Assembly (NCBI GenBank): GCA_947589145.1
Contig: CANQCB010000044.1
Coordinates: 1 to 11,333, forward strand
DNA: 11,333 nucleotides
Reading direction: 5' to 3'
DNA from: an uncultured Clostridia bacterium
GTDB taxonomy: Bacteria; Bacillota; Clostridia; Christensenellales; Pumilibacteraceae
Part shown: in pieces, positions 5,216 to 11,333 of the stretch
Numbering within the stretch: the first letter of the stretch is position 1
Layout of the letters: the number at the start of each line of letters is the position of its first letter
Notes under the pieces: generated by a model
The model's database searches: none
Seen by the model: only the letters and a program-made list of their open reading frames with translations
What the model was told of the DNA's origin: nothing
Translations under genes and position numbers: made by a program

Positions 5216-5221
5216 GGTATT

Positions 5222-5367
5222 ATAGAGGTTTAGGCAGTAGGGAAACCCGTTGGCTTGATAATAGACGAGCTTGCGGGGATTTTGAACGAAGAAAAGAAAC
5301 AGATTTTACATATTTGTGTGGAAAATCTGTTGAAAACTCTTGAAAGCTCCTTTGTTATGGAGCTTTT
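5222..5367 (+). ncRNA. Candidate short structured RNA with intrinsic terminator
   Basis: From the predicted start near 5222 there is a small hairpin (GCTTG 5253-5257 with CGAGC 5266-5270, one wobble), a 10-bp stem (5298-5307 with 5322-5331, 14-nt loop) and then a terminator-like hairpin (5343-5350 with 5359-5366) followed by T's. That gives an RNA of about 145 nt. A TTG-start frame from 5255 runs through it and its first 40 codons look plausible, but there is no ribosome site and the frame degenerates later. It could be a phage sRNA, or an attenuated leader of the structural operon. Confidence 0.4.
5343..5367 (+). terminator. Intrinsic terminator or attenuator
   Basis: An 8-bp stem AAAGCTCC/GGAGCTTT with an 8-nt loop, followed by one more T and then GG. 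It is about 145 nt after the rightward promoter and could end a short RNA or attenuate transcription into the structural genes. Confidence 0.55.
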
Positions 5368-5537
5368 GGCAATTGGTTCGGTTGGTTTTCGGACGCTTTT
5401 TTCTTTTCCTCCTAATAGCGGCGGGGCGCGGGGAACAGGGCGCTCCCGCCGTGGGCGGGGAAACTCGTAAATATTACCGCTTTCGAGCGGGATTCTCCTG
5501 TTTTTCGGAGCGGGCAGTTTCTGTGTTCCTTTCGGCT

Positions 5538-5600
5538 CGCTCCGTTTTTGGGCGGGTGCGCTCCGTTTTTCGGTCGGTTCGCTCCGTTTTTGGGGGAGAT
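5538..5600. repeat. Three tandem 21-bp repeats
   Basis: CGCTCCGTTTTT recurs at 5538, 5559 and 5580, exactly 21 bp apart, with variable G-rich ends. A related sequence CTCCTGTTTTTCGG lies at 5495-5508. As protein it would give a repeated heptapeptide in either direction, but no supported gene covers it. Two helical turns per unit would suit a protein-binding array. Confidence 0.7.
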
Positions 5601-5671
5601 ATTCCGCGATTTTTGATAGAACAGGCGGGGCGTACCTGTGATTACGCCTATATCATACACTCCTTTGACGG

Positions 5672-5697
5672 CAGCCCTCGCAGATATGCGGGGGCTG
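5672..5697. repeat. 11-bp hairpin with GATA loop
   Basis: Arms 5672-5682 and 5687-5697 pair over 11 bp with one G-U. It is the first of four inverted repeats in about 220 bp. Confidence 0.65.
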
Positions 5698-5722
5698 TTG
5701 GAGTTGGGGAAAATTAAAACGG

Positions 5723-5744
5723 GTTTTGCAATCGATTGCAAAAC
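5723..5744. repeat. Perfect 22-bp palindrome
   Basis: Fully self-complementary, centred between 5733 and 5734 on ATCGAT, with GTTTTGCA at the left end. It has no loop, so it is better suited to binding a dimeric protein than to forming an RNA hairpin. Confidence 0.75.
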
Positions 5745-5750
5745 TTCTGA

Positions 5751-5847
5751 CTGCCCGCATATGCAAGCGCGGCAGTTGGCGGACGCGTCGGCGCACTGTG
5801 TTGATTTTTGGGCAGCTCCGACCCGCCGCGCTTGCATATGCGGACAG
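5751..5847. repeat. 23-bp inverted repeat around a 51-nt core
   Basis: Arms 5751-5773 and 5825-5847 match over 23 bp with one mismatch; the inner 19 bp (5755-5773, 5825-5843) are perfect and contain GCATATGC. The size and form fit a foldback or MITE-like element or a recombination or packaging site. No transposase or target duplication is evident. Confidence 0.7.
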
Positions 5848-5889
5848 CGTACAGCGAACGGTATGTGTTTACTTACCGTTCGCTGTGCG
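5848..5889. repeat. Long hairpin just upstream of the protease gene
   Basis: Arms ACAGCGAACGGTA (5851-5863) and its complement (5874-5886) pair perfectly over 13 bp, and to 16 bp with one G-T, around a 10-nt loop. It ends 13 bp before the protease ribosome site. ACAGCGAACGG also recurs inside the protease gene at 6427-6437. Confidence 0.65.
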
Positions 5890-5914
5890 TTGCTTACGGA
5901 TTGGAGGTGAGAAA

Positions 5915-6583
5915 ATGAAAATTGAATTTCGAAGTGACAACGAAATCCGCGTGTCGGGCTACGTTAATGCCGTGGAGCGCGACAGCCGTGTTTTGCCGCC
6001 CGAAATGGCAGCGGGCGAAGATAAACACTTCGTCGAGCGCGTGTCGGCGGGAGTGTTCGCACGGGCAATCAAACGACATCCCGACGTGCGGTTATACTTT
6101 AATCACGAACGCGAACTCGGATCTGTGAGCGGCGGGACGCTGACGCTTACGGAAGACAACATCGGACTGTATGCCGAGGCTACTGTTACAGACCCCGAAG
6201 TTATCGCGGCGGCGCGGGCGAACAAACTGCGCGGGTGGTCGTTCGGGTTTGAGAACGCGCGCGCACAATGGGAAGACGCAGGCGGCGGTACGGGATTGCG
6301 CAGGCGCATAATCACCGACCTTGACCTTGACGAAGTTTCGATACTTACAAAATGCCCCGCGTATGCGGGTACTTCTATTTCTGTCAGAGCGTTATCGAAG
6401 GGTGCGGTGCATACCGTAGTGTGCGAACAGCGAACGGCTGATGACGAACCGCCTATAGTCCGGGCGGAACAAAAGGACATCGGCGCGAAACCCGACGCAG
6501 AAAAAGCGACGGAGCAGGCGCAGGCAAAACGAGCGTTGCTGGAGCGACAGCTTGAAATACTTAGATTTGGACATGGGAGGTAA
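5915..6583 (+). CDS. HK97-family prohead protease
   Basis: The 222-aa protein is a U35-type capsid maturation protease. It cleaves the capsid protein's delta domain and itself during head assembly. The catalytic His is His64 in YFNHERELG, and the Ser is Ser109 in RGWSFGF. The conserved LDEVSILTKCPAYAGTSI block (138-155) follows, corresponding to the usual L-x-E-V-S-x-V-x-x-P-A-x motif. The tail (about 165-222) is charged and helical, and is probably the scaffold-like, self-cleaved part. A longer frame opens upstream, but GGAGGTGA (5903-5910) fixes ATG 5915-5917 as the start. It is the first structural gene, with no portal gene before it, and its stop is followed by the capsid gene after 7 bp. 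Confidence 0.95.
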   Translation: MKIEFRSDNEIRVSGYVNAVERDSRVLPPEMAAGEDKHFVERVSAGVFARAIKRHPDVRLYFNHERELGSVSGGTLTLTEDNIGLYAEATVTDPEVIAAARANKLRGWSFGFENARAQWEDAGGGTGLRRRIITDLDLDEVSILTKCPAYAGTSISVRALSKGAVHTVVCEQRTADDEPPIVRAEQKDIGAKPDAEKATEQAQAKRALLERQLEILRFGHGR

Positions 6584-6590
6584 TTAACAT

Positions 6591-7781
6591 ATGGAACTTA
6601 AAGCATTAAGAGAACAGCGCGAAAAGCTCTACAAGGAACTTTCGGCGGCTGTGGCGGGGCTTACGAACGAAAAGGGCGAGGTGCGTTCCTTTTCGGACGA
6701 TGAGCAGAAAAGTTTTGACGCAAAAAAGGCTGAAATTGAGAAGTTGGACGCACAAATCAAGTCTATATCCGAAGTGCGCGACCTTGAAATTAAAGAGCCT
6801 GTTTCCGCGCCGAAAGCGGTTGAGAAAACCGCAGAAGATACCGAGGCGGACAAGGTGAAAGCCGAGGAACGCGCGTTCATCGAATACCTGCGCAGCGGGA
6901 AAGCAATGGAATACCGCGCGGACAGTGAAAAGCGCGACACCAACTGGACGCCCGACGCGAACGGCGCGGTTATTCCGTCGTCTATCGCGAATAAGATAAT
7001 CGAGGAAGTAAAGAACATCTCGCCTATCTACGCGATGAGTACGAAGTACAACATCGGCGGTACGCTGTCTATTCCCTACTACGATGAGAGCGACGGCAAA
7101 ATCACGGTAGGTTATCAAGAAGAATTTTCCGAAATCACAGGGTCGGCGGGAAGTCTTAAATCTATAACGCTTAAAGGGTTCTTGGTCGGCGCTTTGACGA
7201 AGGTTTCCAAGTCGCTGATGAACAACGCGCAATTCGACATTCTCGGATATGTCGTTGACAAACTCGCGGAGGCTGTGGCTCTGTGGATTGACAACGAGAT
7301 TATCAACGGCACGGAAAGCAAGATAGAGGGTCTGTCTAAGGCTAAGAACGTTATCACGGCGGCAGAGGCTACGGGCGTTACTATTGATGAGCTTATCGAC
7401 TTGCAGGACACTGTCCCCGACATCTATCAGCCGGGCTGCTGCTGGGTTATGGGGCGCAAAATGCGTTCGGCTATCCGAAAACTTAAAGACGGCGACGGCA
7501 ATTTGCTCCTTAATAAGGACGCTACGAGCAAGTGGGGCTATACTCTGCTCGGAAGACCCGTATACCTTACGGACGCTGTCGGAATGGAGGCAAGAAAACC
7601 CGCTATTCTGTACGGAGATTTTTCGGGCTTGGCTGTTAAAATCACCGAGAACTTCAACATCGAGGTACTCCGCGAGAAATACGCGGAACAGCACGCTCTG
7701 GGCGTTGTCGCTTGGCTTGAAATGGACAGCAAGATTGAGAACGAAGAAAAAATCGCCGTGCTGAAACTGGGGGAAGCCTAA
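6591..7781 (+). CDS. HK97-fold major capsid protein
   Basis: The 396-aa protein builds the icosahedral head. Residues 1-90 are a Lys/Glu-rich coiled coil (delta domain, internal scaffold). A linker around 95-115 precedes the mature body, which opens with WTPDANGAVIPSSIANKIIEEVKNISPI, the usual N-arm with the P-x-x-I-x-x-x-I-I pattern. The E-loop and P-domain helix region (VSKSLMNNAQFDILGYVVDKLAEAVALWIDNEIINGT, shown as pattern) and the C-terminal A-domain (LGRPVYLTD, AILYGDFSGLAVKI) match the phage capsid family (HK97 gp5 / Phage_capsid). The start ATG has GGGAGG (6575-6580) overlapping the end of the protease gene. The delta domain would be removed by the upstream protease. Its 3' end may allow a frameshift (see separate entry). 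Confidence 0.95.
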   Translation: MELKALREQREKLYKELSAAVAGLTNEKGEVRSFSDDEQKSFDAKKAEIEKLDAQIKSISEVRDLEIKEPVSAPKAVEKTAEDTEADKVKAEERAFIEYLRSGKAMEYRADSEKRDTNWTPDANGAVIPSSIANKIIEEVKNISPIYAMSTKYNIGGTLSIPYYDESDGKITVGYQEEFSEITGSAGSLKSITLKGFLVGALTKVSKSLMNNAQFDILGYVVDKLAEAVALWIDNEIINGTESKIEGLSKAKNVITAAEATGVTIDELIDLQDTVPDIYQPGCCWVMGRKMRSAIRKLKDGDGNLLLNKDATSKWGYTLLGRPVYLTDAVGMEARKPAILYGDFSGLAVKITENFNIEVLREKYAEQHALGVVAWLEMDSKIENEEKIAVLKLGEA

Positions 7782-7945
7782 CGTCTGCCGTTATTTCCGC
7801 AGGCGGTAAGGCGGTAGCATTATCGGCTGTGCCGCAGGGCGCGGCGGCTGTTTCGGAGAGTGAGACGGCGGTTAGCCCTGTCGCTGAAACATCGGCGGCG
7901 GAGAAAGCGGCGCAGCCGACTAAGCGGAAGAAGAAAAGCAACTGA
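7739..7945 (+). other. Open -1 frame past the capsid stop; possible frameshift tail or lost small gene
   Basis: Between the capsid stop (7779-7781) and the next gene lie 181 bp. The -1 frame is open from 7739 to TGA 7943-7945 and encodes an Ala-rich, low-complexity stretch ending in the basic tail TKRKKKSN. No ATG/GTG/TTG with a ribosome site opens it; the first such codon is GTG 7829 with only weak SD. In the overlap with the capsid gene there are a six-A run (7747-7752) and GGGGG (7769-7773), either of which could support a -1 slip. A capsid C-terminal extension by frameshifting, or a decayed small gene of the type often found after phage capsid genes, are the two readings. Confidence 0.35.
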
Positions 7946-7962
7946 TTAAGGGGTGAGAGCGC

Positions 7963-8247
7963 GTGAAAGTATCGGAAGTTACAGCGGACACTATCAAGGA
8001 CCATTGCGGGATTTCGGGCGAAGACAGCAACGGACTTATTGAGGTGTACAAGGCGGCGGCAATTTCGGAAATATGCGGGTATACCGCGCTTTCCGCCGAC
8101 GAGCTTGACAATTACGAGGATATAACCTACGCGCTGTTGGCTCTTATCGGCGAGATGTACACGGTGCGCGAAATGACGGTGGACATTGACAAGATAAACC
8201 CCATGGCGGCGCAGATTTTAGGAAGTCACAGGAGGAATTTGCTGTGA
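7963..8247 (+). CDS. Head-tail connector protein (gp6-like)
   Basis: The 94-aa all-helical protein matches the small phage head-tail connector family (HK97 gp6 / Phage_gp6-like). This family forms a ring under the portal and links head to tail. The typical form is VSEVTADTIKDHCGI-x-D..., a helix (LIEVYKAAAISEICGYT), an acidic turn, a long helix (ITYALLALIGEMYTVREM), and an end with NPMAAQILGSHRRNLL. It opens with GTG (7963-7965) preceded by AAGGGGTG, and its TGA overlaps the next GTG (8244-8247). Its place, third from the capsid, fits. Confidence 0.85.
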   Translation: MKVSEVTADTIKDHCGISGEDSNGLIEVYKAAAISEICGYTALSADELDNYEDITYALLALIGEMYTVREMTVDIDKINPMAAQILGSHRRNLL

Positions 8248-8543
8248 AAAGAAAGCACGCGAAGAACAAGAAGATTGATATGCTTGTCGTTTCCTCCTCT
8301 CCCCGCGGTGAGCCTGTCGAACAAGCGCGGGTGCGCGTGTGGGCTGATGTGTTCGACGCGGGCGCGGTGACGAAGTTCACGGCTATGCAGGCGGGACAGA
8401 TCGTTTCGCTCTGCGCCGTGATATACCGCGCGGAGTTTCGCGGGTATACGCACTGCGAGGTGGACGGTATCCGTTACAAGATTATCGAACACGGCGCGGC
8501 GGAAAGTCCGCTTGACATCAAGCTGATTCTGGAACGGGGGTAG
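8244..8543 (+). CDS. Head closure / head-tail adaptor protein
   Basis: The 99-aa mostly beta protein sits where siphophages encode the head completion stopper (SPP1 gp16 / Phage_H_T_join type). Residues 24-55 give strands VEQARVRVWADVF and VTKFTAMQAGQIVSL, followed by YRAEFRGYTHCEVDGIRYKII, where D/E-G-x-x-Y-x-I is the usual core, and an acidic-hydrophobic end LDIKLILERG. The basic start (MKRKHAKNKK) is noted. AGGAGG at 8230-8235 precedes GTG 8244-8246 and overlaps the stop of the connector gene. Function is assigned from fold pattern and position. Confidence 0.75.
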   Translation: MKRKHAKNKKIDMLVVSSSPRGEPVEQARVRVWADVFDAGAVTKFTAMQAGQIVSLCAVIYRAEFRGYTHCEVDGIRYKIIEHGAAESPLDIKLILERG

Positions 8544-8546
8544 GAA

Positions 8547-8888
8547 ATGGACATTGTGGATATGGTCGGCGAGGCTATAGGCGATATTGCGCCGTGGTAT
8601 GCCGATACCCCCGAATTTGCCGAGGGGCAAGCCCCCGAACGCTATATAATACTTAATATAGCGGAACGCGGCGCGAACTACTCCGAGGGAGTACACCGAT
8701 GTGTAGAATATATCGTGTCGCTGAACGTCTGGACGAAGTACCTCGATTTTACGCTTTACAAGAAAATCAAGCAGGCGATGAGCGCGGCGGGGTTTTCCTA
8801 CGAGGGCGGCGGACGGGTCGGGGACGACAAAATATATCCGTATGATACGCACTATTATCTTGACTTCATGGGGGTGGTGGAAGAATGA
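8547..8888 (+). CDS. Tail terminator / tail completion-like protein
   Basis: The 113-aa alpha/beta protein is in the position of the tail terminator (SPP1 gp17, HK97 gp10-neighbour, DUF3168-like). These proteins cap the tail tube and contact the head. It has an N-terminal helix (VDMVGEAIGDI), strands ERYIILNIAERGANY and CVEYIVSLNVWTKY, a helix DFTLYKKIKQAMSAAGF, and a closing strand YPYDTHYYLDFMGVVEE, which is the usual order for this fold. The start ATG 8547 lies 3 nt after the previous stop, with the SD in that gene's last codons. The end overlaps the next gene as ATGA. In most siphophages this gene follows the gp10-like gene; here the two are swapped. Confidence 0.65.
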   Translation: MDIVDMVGEAIGDIAPWYADTPEFAEGQAPERYIILNIAERGANYSEGVHRCVEYIVSLNVWTKYLDFTLYKKIKQAMSAAGFSYEGGGRVGDDKIYPYDTHYYLDFMGVVEE

Positions 8889-9382
8889 ATGCGGGAATGG
8901 ATTTCGGCGAACAGCTGGACGCTCTGGCGGCTGAAATCGGGCAGTTTTCGGACATTGACGACATTGTCACGCCTGCGCTTGACAGAGCAGTCGAGAAGAT
9001 TGCAGCGTCAATGCGGCGGGTGTTCTCGCGGGCTAATTTTAAACGCGACAAGCGGAATGTGCAATACAGATACGCGGGCGCGGAGCTTTTGAAAAAATTC
9101 GCTCCGAAAACGTCGAGAAAGGGCGTGCTGTACGCGACAGCGGGTTTTGACACGGAGACTATACGACGGTATCCGGAGCTTATCGAAATTGAATACGGCA
9201 GACCCGGAAAGTCGCGCGGGCATACGGGAAAGACGGACAGTCGGGGGCGCAAAAAGGGAGTATTTCCCGAATATGCGGTTGTTATGCCTGTGCGCGTGGG
9301 ATTTGACTTAGTTAAAGAGACCGTGGCAACGGAGTTTTACAACGAAGTTTACACGGCGATTATGGGTGTTTGGGCGGCTTGA
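8885..9382 (+). CDS. HK97 gp10-like tail protein
   Basis: The 165-aa protein matches the HK97 gp10 / minor tail family. It has an N-terminal helix (FGEQLDALAAEIGQ), a long amphipathic helix (VTPALDRAVEKIAASMRRVF), a basic loop (RANFKRDKRN), strands with AGFDTETIRRYPELIEIEYG, a positively charged segment (RPGKSRGHTGKTDSRGRKKG, 105-124) typical of the gp10 family before the last helix, and TVATEFYNEVYTAI at the end. Its role is joining tail to head. The start ATGA overlaps the previous stop, with GGTGGTGGA as ribosome site. Confidence 0.75.
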   Translation: MNAGMDFGEQLDALAAEIGQFSDIDDIVTPALDRAVEKIAASMRRVFSRANFKRDKRNVQYRYAGAELLKKFAPKTSRKGVLYATAGFDTETIRRYPELIEIEYGRPGKSRGHTGKTDSRGRKKGVFPEYAVVMPVRVGFDLVKETVATEFYNEVYTAIMGVWAA

Positions 9383-9409
9383 CCGCCCTGTGAAGGAGGT
9401 ATTTAACTT

Positions 9410-10015
9410 ATGGCATCGGAAGATAAAAGACGGCGCTCCACGGTCAACGTGGCGCGGCTTACAATGTGGAAAATGAAGGACGATACGGCAGAGGCAACGA
9501 CCTATGACGATACTGCGCACACGTTTGATACATCGCTCGCGGCGGCGAAGTACACGCCGAAAATGCAGACGAACGAGCAATACGGCGACGGTATCAAGGT
9601 TGAGGCTTTCGTCGCGAAGGACGGCGGCGACCTTGAAATCACCGTGAACGGTTTCGACACGGGCGACGGCGTATTCCTGTTCGGTGAAAAGGACGACAAC
9701 GGAACGGAGATTTCGGGCTCGGAGGACATTGTACCTAACGTTTGTGTGGCTTATTACACTAAGCGCACGGACGGGAAATACAATCTCTACAAGTTCCCGA
9801 AAGCTACGTTCTATCCCGAGGGCGAGGACAGCAAACAGCAGGAAGGCACTACTGTTTCTTACGGCACGGCGAGCCTAAAGGGTACATATATGCCCCTTAT
9901 CTCGACGAAAGACGACTGCTACAAGCGCTACGGAGTTGACCCCACAGAAGACAACGAGATATTTGAAAAGTGGTTTACTAAAGCCGATTATCACGGTCAG
10001 AGCGAGGCAGTTTAA
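9410..10015 (+). CDS. Major tail protein
   Basis: The 201-aa tail-tube subunit is of the phi13-type/TP901-1-like family found in Firmicutes siphophages. Features are VNVARLTMWKM near the N-terminus, the pattern AAKYTPKMQTNEQYGDG (47-63), the beta-strand EVTVNGFDTGD-like stretch DLEITVNGFDTGD, the conserved VCVAYYTKRTDGKYNLYKFPKATF block (quoted as VAYYTKRTDGKYNLYKFPK, 111-130), and YGTASLKGTYMPL near the end. AAGGAGGT (9393-9400), 9 nt before ATG, is one of the best ribosome sites in the window, as expected for an abundant protein. A strong terminator follows 7 bp after its stop, lowering expression of the next genes. Confidence 0.85.
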   Translation: MASEDKRRRSTVNVARLTMWKMKDDTAEATTYDDTAHTFDTSLAAAKYTPKMQTNEQYGDGIKVEAFVAKDGGDLEITVNGFDTGDGVFLFGEKDDNGTEISGSEDIVPNVCVAYYTKRTDGKYNLYKFPKATFYPEGEDSKQQEGTTVSYGTASLKGTYMPLISTKDDCYKRYGVDPTEDNEIFEKWFTKADYHGQSEAV

Positions 10016-10022
10016 TATTTGC

Positions 10023-10065
10023 ACGGTGTTTTCTCCGCTTTTGCGGGGAGAACACCGTTATATTT
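10023..10065 (+). terminator. Strong terminator/attenuator after the major tail gene
   Basis: A 16-bp stem (10023-10038 with 10043-10058, two G-U pairs, TTTT loop) followed by TATATTT. It starts 7 bp after the major tail gene stop, a common location for partial termination that keeps chaperone and later genes at lower levels. Confidence 0.85.
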
Positions 10066-10113
10066 GCCGCGGCGCGGGTAATTACCGGACGGCGGCGCAA
10101 GGTGGGATTATTA

Positions 10114-10617
10114 ATGCTTGTGGAATTGTTACCAAAGCAATATGAATTTAAGTTCGGCGAGGGCGTTATAGCTTTGCGGTTTACGCTCGGTGCACTTTTA
10201 AAACTCGAACAGGCGGGGCTGTCTTATATGGACATTCTCGCCGAAAAGGTAAGCGGAAAGGTGATTTTAGAATTTTTTCGCGCAGGGCTTGTAACGCCTG
10301 TCGACGAAAAGAAACTGCCCGCTGTCGCTGAGGCTTTGGGGTATGAAAAACTGCTGGCTTATCTTATTGAGGCGGTATTAATGACTTTGCCGAAAAGGGA
10401 AGAAAACGTTATTTATCCGCCGCCGAAACCCGACGACCCCGAATTTTCGTTTTTACGACTGCGGGCGCTAATCTGTGATGTTATGGGGAAAAGCGAGGAA
10501 TATTTCTGGGGGTCGACGCTGGCGGAACTGCTGGAGCGGTGGACGGAATATGCGCAGGCTATGGGGTACGCGGAAGAACCCGAAAAGATACTCGAATTTG
10601 ACAACGAAGGAATGTAA
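10114..10617 (+). CDS. Tail assembly chaperone
   Basis: The 167-aa protein, located right after the major tail gene, matches tail assembly chaperones. It has YEFKFGEGVIALRFTLGALLKLEQAG at the N-terminus (F-x-L-G-A-x-x-x-L-E pattern), then a helical domain with FFRAGLVTPVDEKKLPAVAEAL and the segment LRALICDVMGKSEEYFWGSTLAELLERWTEYA, the latter being the usual V-x-G-x-S-x-x-x-FW-x-x-T block encoded by the T part. Both parts lie in one frame, so no -1 frameshift of the G/GT type is needed. A GTG at 10102 opens the frame earlier, but AAGGTGG (10099-10105) is correctly spaced for ATG 10114. Confidence 0.7.
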   Translation: MLVELLPKQYEFKFGEGVIALRFTLGALLKLEQAGLSYMDILAEKVSGKVILEFFRAGLVTPVDEKKLPAVAEALGYEKLLAYLIEAVLMTLPKREENVIYPPPKPDDPEFSFLRLRALICDVMGKSEEYFWGSTLAELLERWTEYAQAMGYAEEPEKILEFDNEGM

Positions 10618-10640
10618 CTCTGAAAGTGAGAGGTGATATT

Positions 10641-11264
10641 ATGGGCGGGAGACCGTCAAAGCCCGTAAGCACGAACAAAAAGCACTTGACGAATGCTGAA
10701 AAGGAACAGCGGACGAACTTCGAGCAGGCTTTGCTGTCCGGGAAGAAGATTTCCGAACGAAAGCGAGTGCGCGATAATAAGTTAGCGCACGCGGAATATA
10801 AGCGCGTAGTCGAGTTACTTCGGGCTATCGGGAAAGACGACGCGCTGTATTCCGAGCAGGTGAACAGGTACGCCGAACTGCACGCGGAGGAAGAACAGTA
10901 TAAAGACATTGTTGCCGAACTTCAAGCGGAAATCGAGGGGATAACAGCATTATCAAAGACCGTGACGGATATGCTGAACGACATAGCGAAAGCGCCGAAA
11001 CGCGCCGGAACGTCTGCGCGGGCTGAACTCGCGGCGGCGGTGTCCGAGGCTATAAAGTCGGTAAACGTGCTGTTGGCTCAGCGGGCGCGGATTTTTAAGA
11101 CACTCAACGACGCGGATTTGAAGATTAAGCAAAAGCGCGAGGCGAAACTTGCTATTGAGCGCGAGAACTGTATGACGGTTTCGGCGGCTCTGCGGACTAT
11201 ACCTAAAGACATACACAAGGAAGAAGAGGACGTACTGATAAAACTGTTGGGCGACAACGAATAA
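10641..11264 (+). CDS. P27-family terminase small subunit
   Basis: The 207-aa protein begins MGGRPSKPVSTNKKHLTNAEK, the usual P27/Terminase_4 start (G-R-P-x-K-P ... H-L-T-x-x-E), followed by EYKRVVELLRAIG and RYAELHAEEEQYKDI, matching the conserved helix of that family. It binds packaging sites and directs the large subunit. The C-terminal part (from about 110) is a long helix-rich extension, making it longer than the usual 150-170 aa. A GTG at 10626 opens the frame earlier. ATG 10641, with AGAGGTGAT before it, fits the family start. It is odd to find it after the tail genes, not ahead of the portal and protease. Confidence 0.75.
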   Translation: MGGRPSKPVSTNKKHLTNAEKEQRTNFEQALLSGKKISERKRVRDNKLAHAEYKRVVELLRAIGKDDALYSEQVNRYAELHAEEEQYKDIVAELQAEIEGITALSKTVTDMLNDIAKAPKRAGTSARAELAAAVSEAIKSVNVLLAQRARIFKTLNDADLKIKQKREAKLAIERENCMTVSAALRTIPKDIHKEEEDVLIKLLGDNE

Positions 11265-11279
11265 TAGGAGGACGGCTAT

Positions 11280-11333
11280 ATGGGATTTTGGCAAAAGCGC
11301 GGAAAAGAAAAAGAGAAACGCGCGGACAGCTTT
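11280..11333 (+). CDS. Partial CDS, possible portal protein N-terminus
   Basis: ATG 11280 with AGGAGG (11266-11271, 8-nt gap) opens a frame that runs off the window. The 18 visible residues (MGFWQKRGKEKEKRADSF) have the short hydrophobic start plus basic cluster common at portal N-termini (HK97 gp3-like). Following the terminase small subunit directly, it could also be the large subunit, but that family's start looks different. Too short to be sure. Confidence 0.4.
   Translation, partial: MGFWQKRGKEKEKRADSF

Larger units (their letters stand above)
5368..5914. other. Non-coding, palindrome-rich stretch before the structural genes
   Basis: No convincing gene is seen here. Frames in both directions are open but GC-driven, lack ribosome sites and run through repeats. 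The stretch holds a 21-bp tandem repeat (5538-5600), a short 6-bp stem at 5453-5467, and four strong inverted repeats (5672-5889) listed separately. No clear promoter for the structural genes was found. They may be read from 5207-5215 through the attenuator. Confidence 0.6.

Noticed and set aside
5255..5470. Rightward TTG-start frame of 71 aa
   Set aside because: No ribosome site, a terminator hairpin inside, and the second half is GC-driven low complexity. Only the first 40 codons look protein-like; kept as an alternative to the ncRNA.
5538..5600. CRISPR array
   Set aside because: Contiguous 21-bp units without unique spacers.
5340..5910. Several open frames on both strands, with heptapeptide repeats and Cys-rich ends
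   Set aside because: They are translations of the 21-bp repeat and the inverted repeats, without ribosome sites or domain patterns.
5726..5914. Longer N-terminus for the prohead protease
   Set aside because: The extra 63 codons run through inverted repeats. GGAGGTGA at 5903-5910 and the family's usual start support ATG 5915.
6606..7694. 362-aa frame opposite the capsid gene
   Set aside because: Shadow of a high-confidence capsid gene; no ribosome site and no recognisable domain.
8226..8852. 208-aa leftward frame
   Set aside because: Shadow of the head closure and tail terminator genes, which have good starts and couplings.

Overview
The window is part of a tailed-phage genome or prophage, most likely from a gut-type Clostridia (Bacillota) host. 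I infer this from near-consensus AGGAGG ribosome sites before most genes, consensus sigma-70-type promoters, frequent GTG/TTG starts, roughly half GC, and protein families typical of Clostridia siphophages. There is no tRNA, rRNA, CRISPR array, integrase or transposase.

There are three blocks. (1) 1-800, leftward: a small operon with a perfect consensus promoter (638-666), two tiny TTG-start genes absent from a normal ORF list (43 aa at 482-613; 34-aa one-helix membrane peptide at 299-403), a ribbon-helix-helix-like protein (103-294) and a hairpin terminator (45-74). A second perfect promoter (409-437) fires the opposite way into this operon, and a rightward terminator sits at 771-799, so an antisense RNA is likely.

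(2) 877-5080, leftward: a tight operon of small, mostly acidic proteins from one promoter (5052-5080) with an operator-like inverted repeat in its spacer. It contains a protein (1961-2899) whose C-terminal motifs match the Cas12a inhibitor AcrVA2, a possible ADP-ribosyltransferase-fold protein (2911-3540), several unknowns, and a last gene with a C-terminal helix-turn-helix (906-1316). Small genes, an Acr-like protein and a terminal HTH gene with an operator at the promoter is the layout of acr-aca operons. This is the best candidate for an undescribed anti-defence set.

(3) 5207-11333, rightward: an extended -10 promoter and short hairpin-terminated transcript, a palindrome-rich non-coding stretch (5368-5914), then head and tail morphogenesis genes: prohead protease, HK97-fold major capsid protein, head-tail connector, head closure protein, tail terminator-like protein, HK97 gp10-like protein, major tail protein, a strong terminator, tail assembly chaperone, P27-type terminase small subunit and the start of a probable portal gene. 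Terminase and portal genes after the tail genes, rather than before the protease, is unusual.
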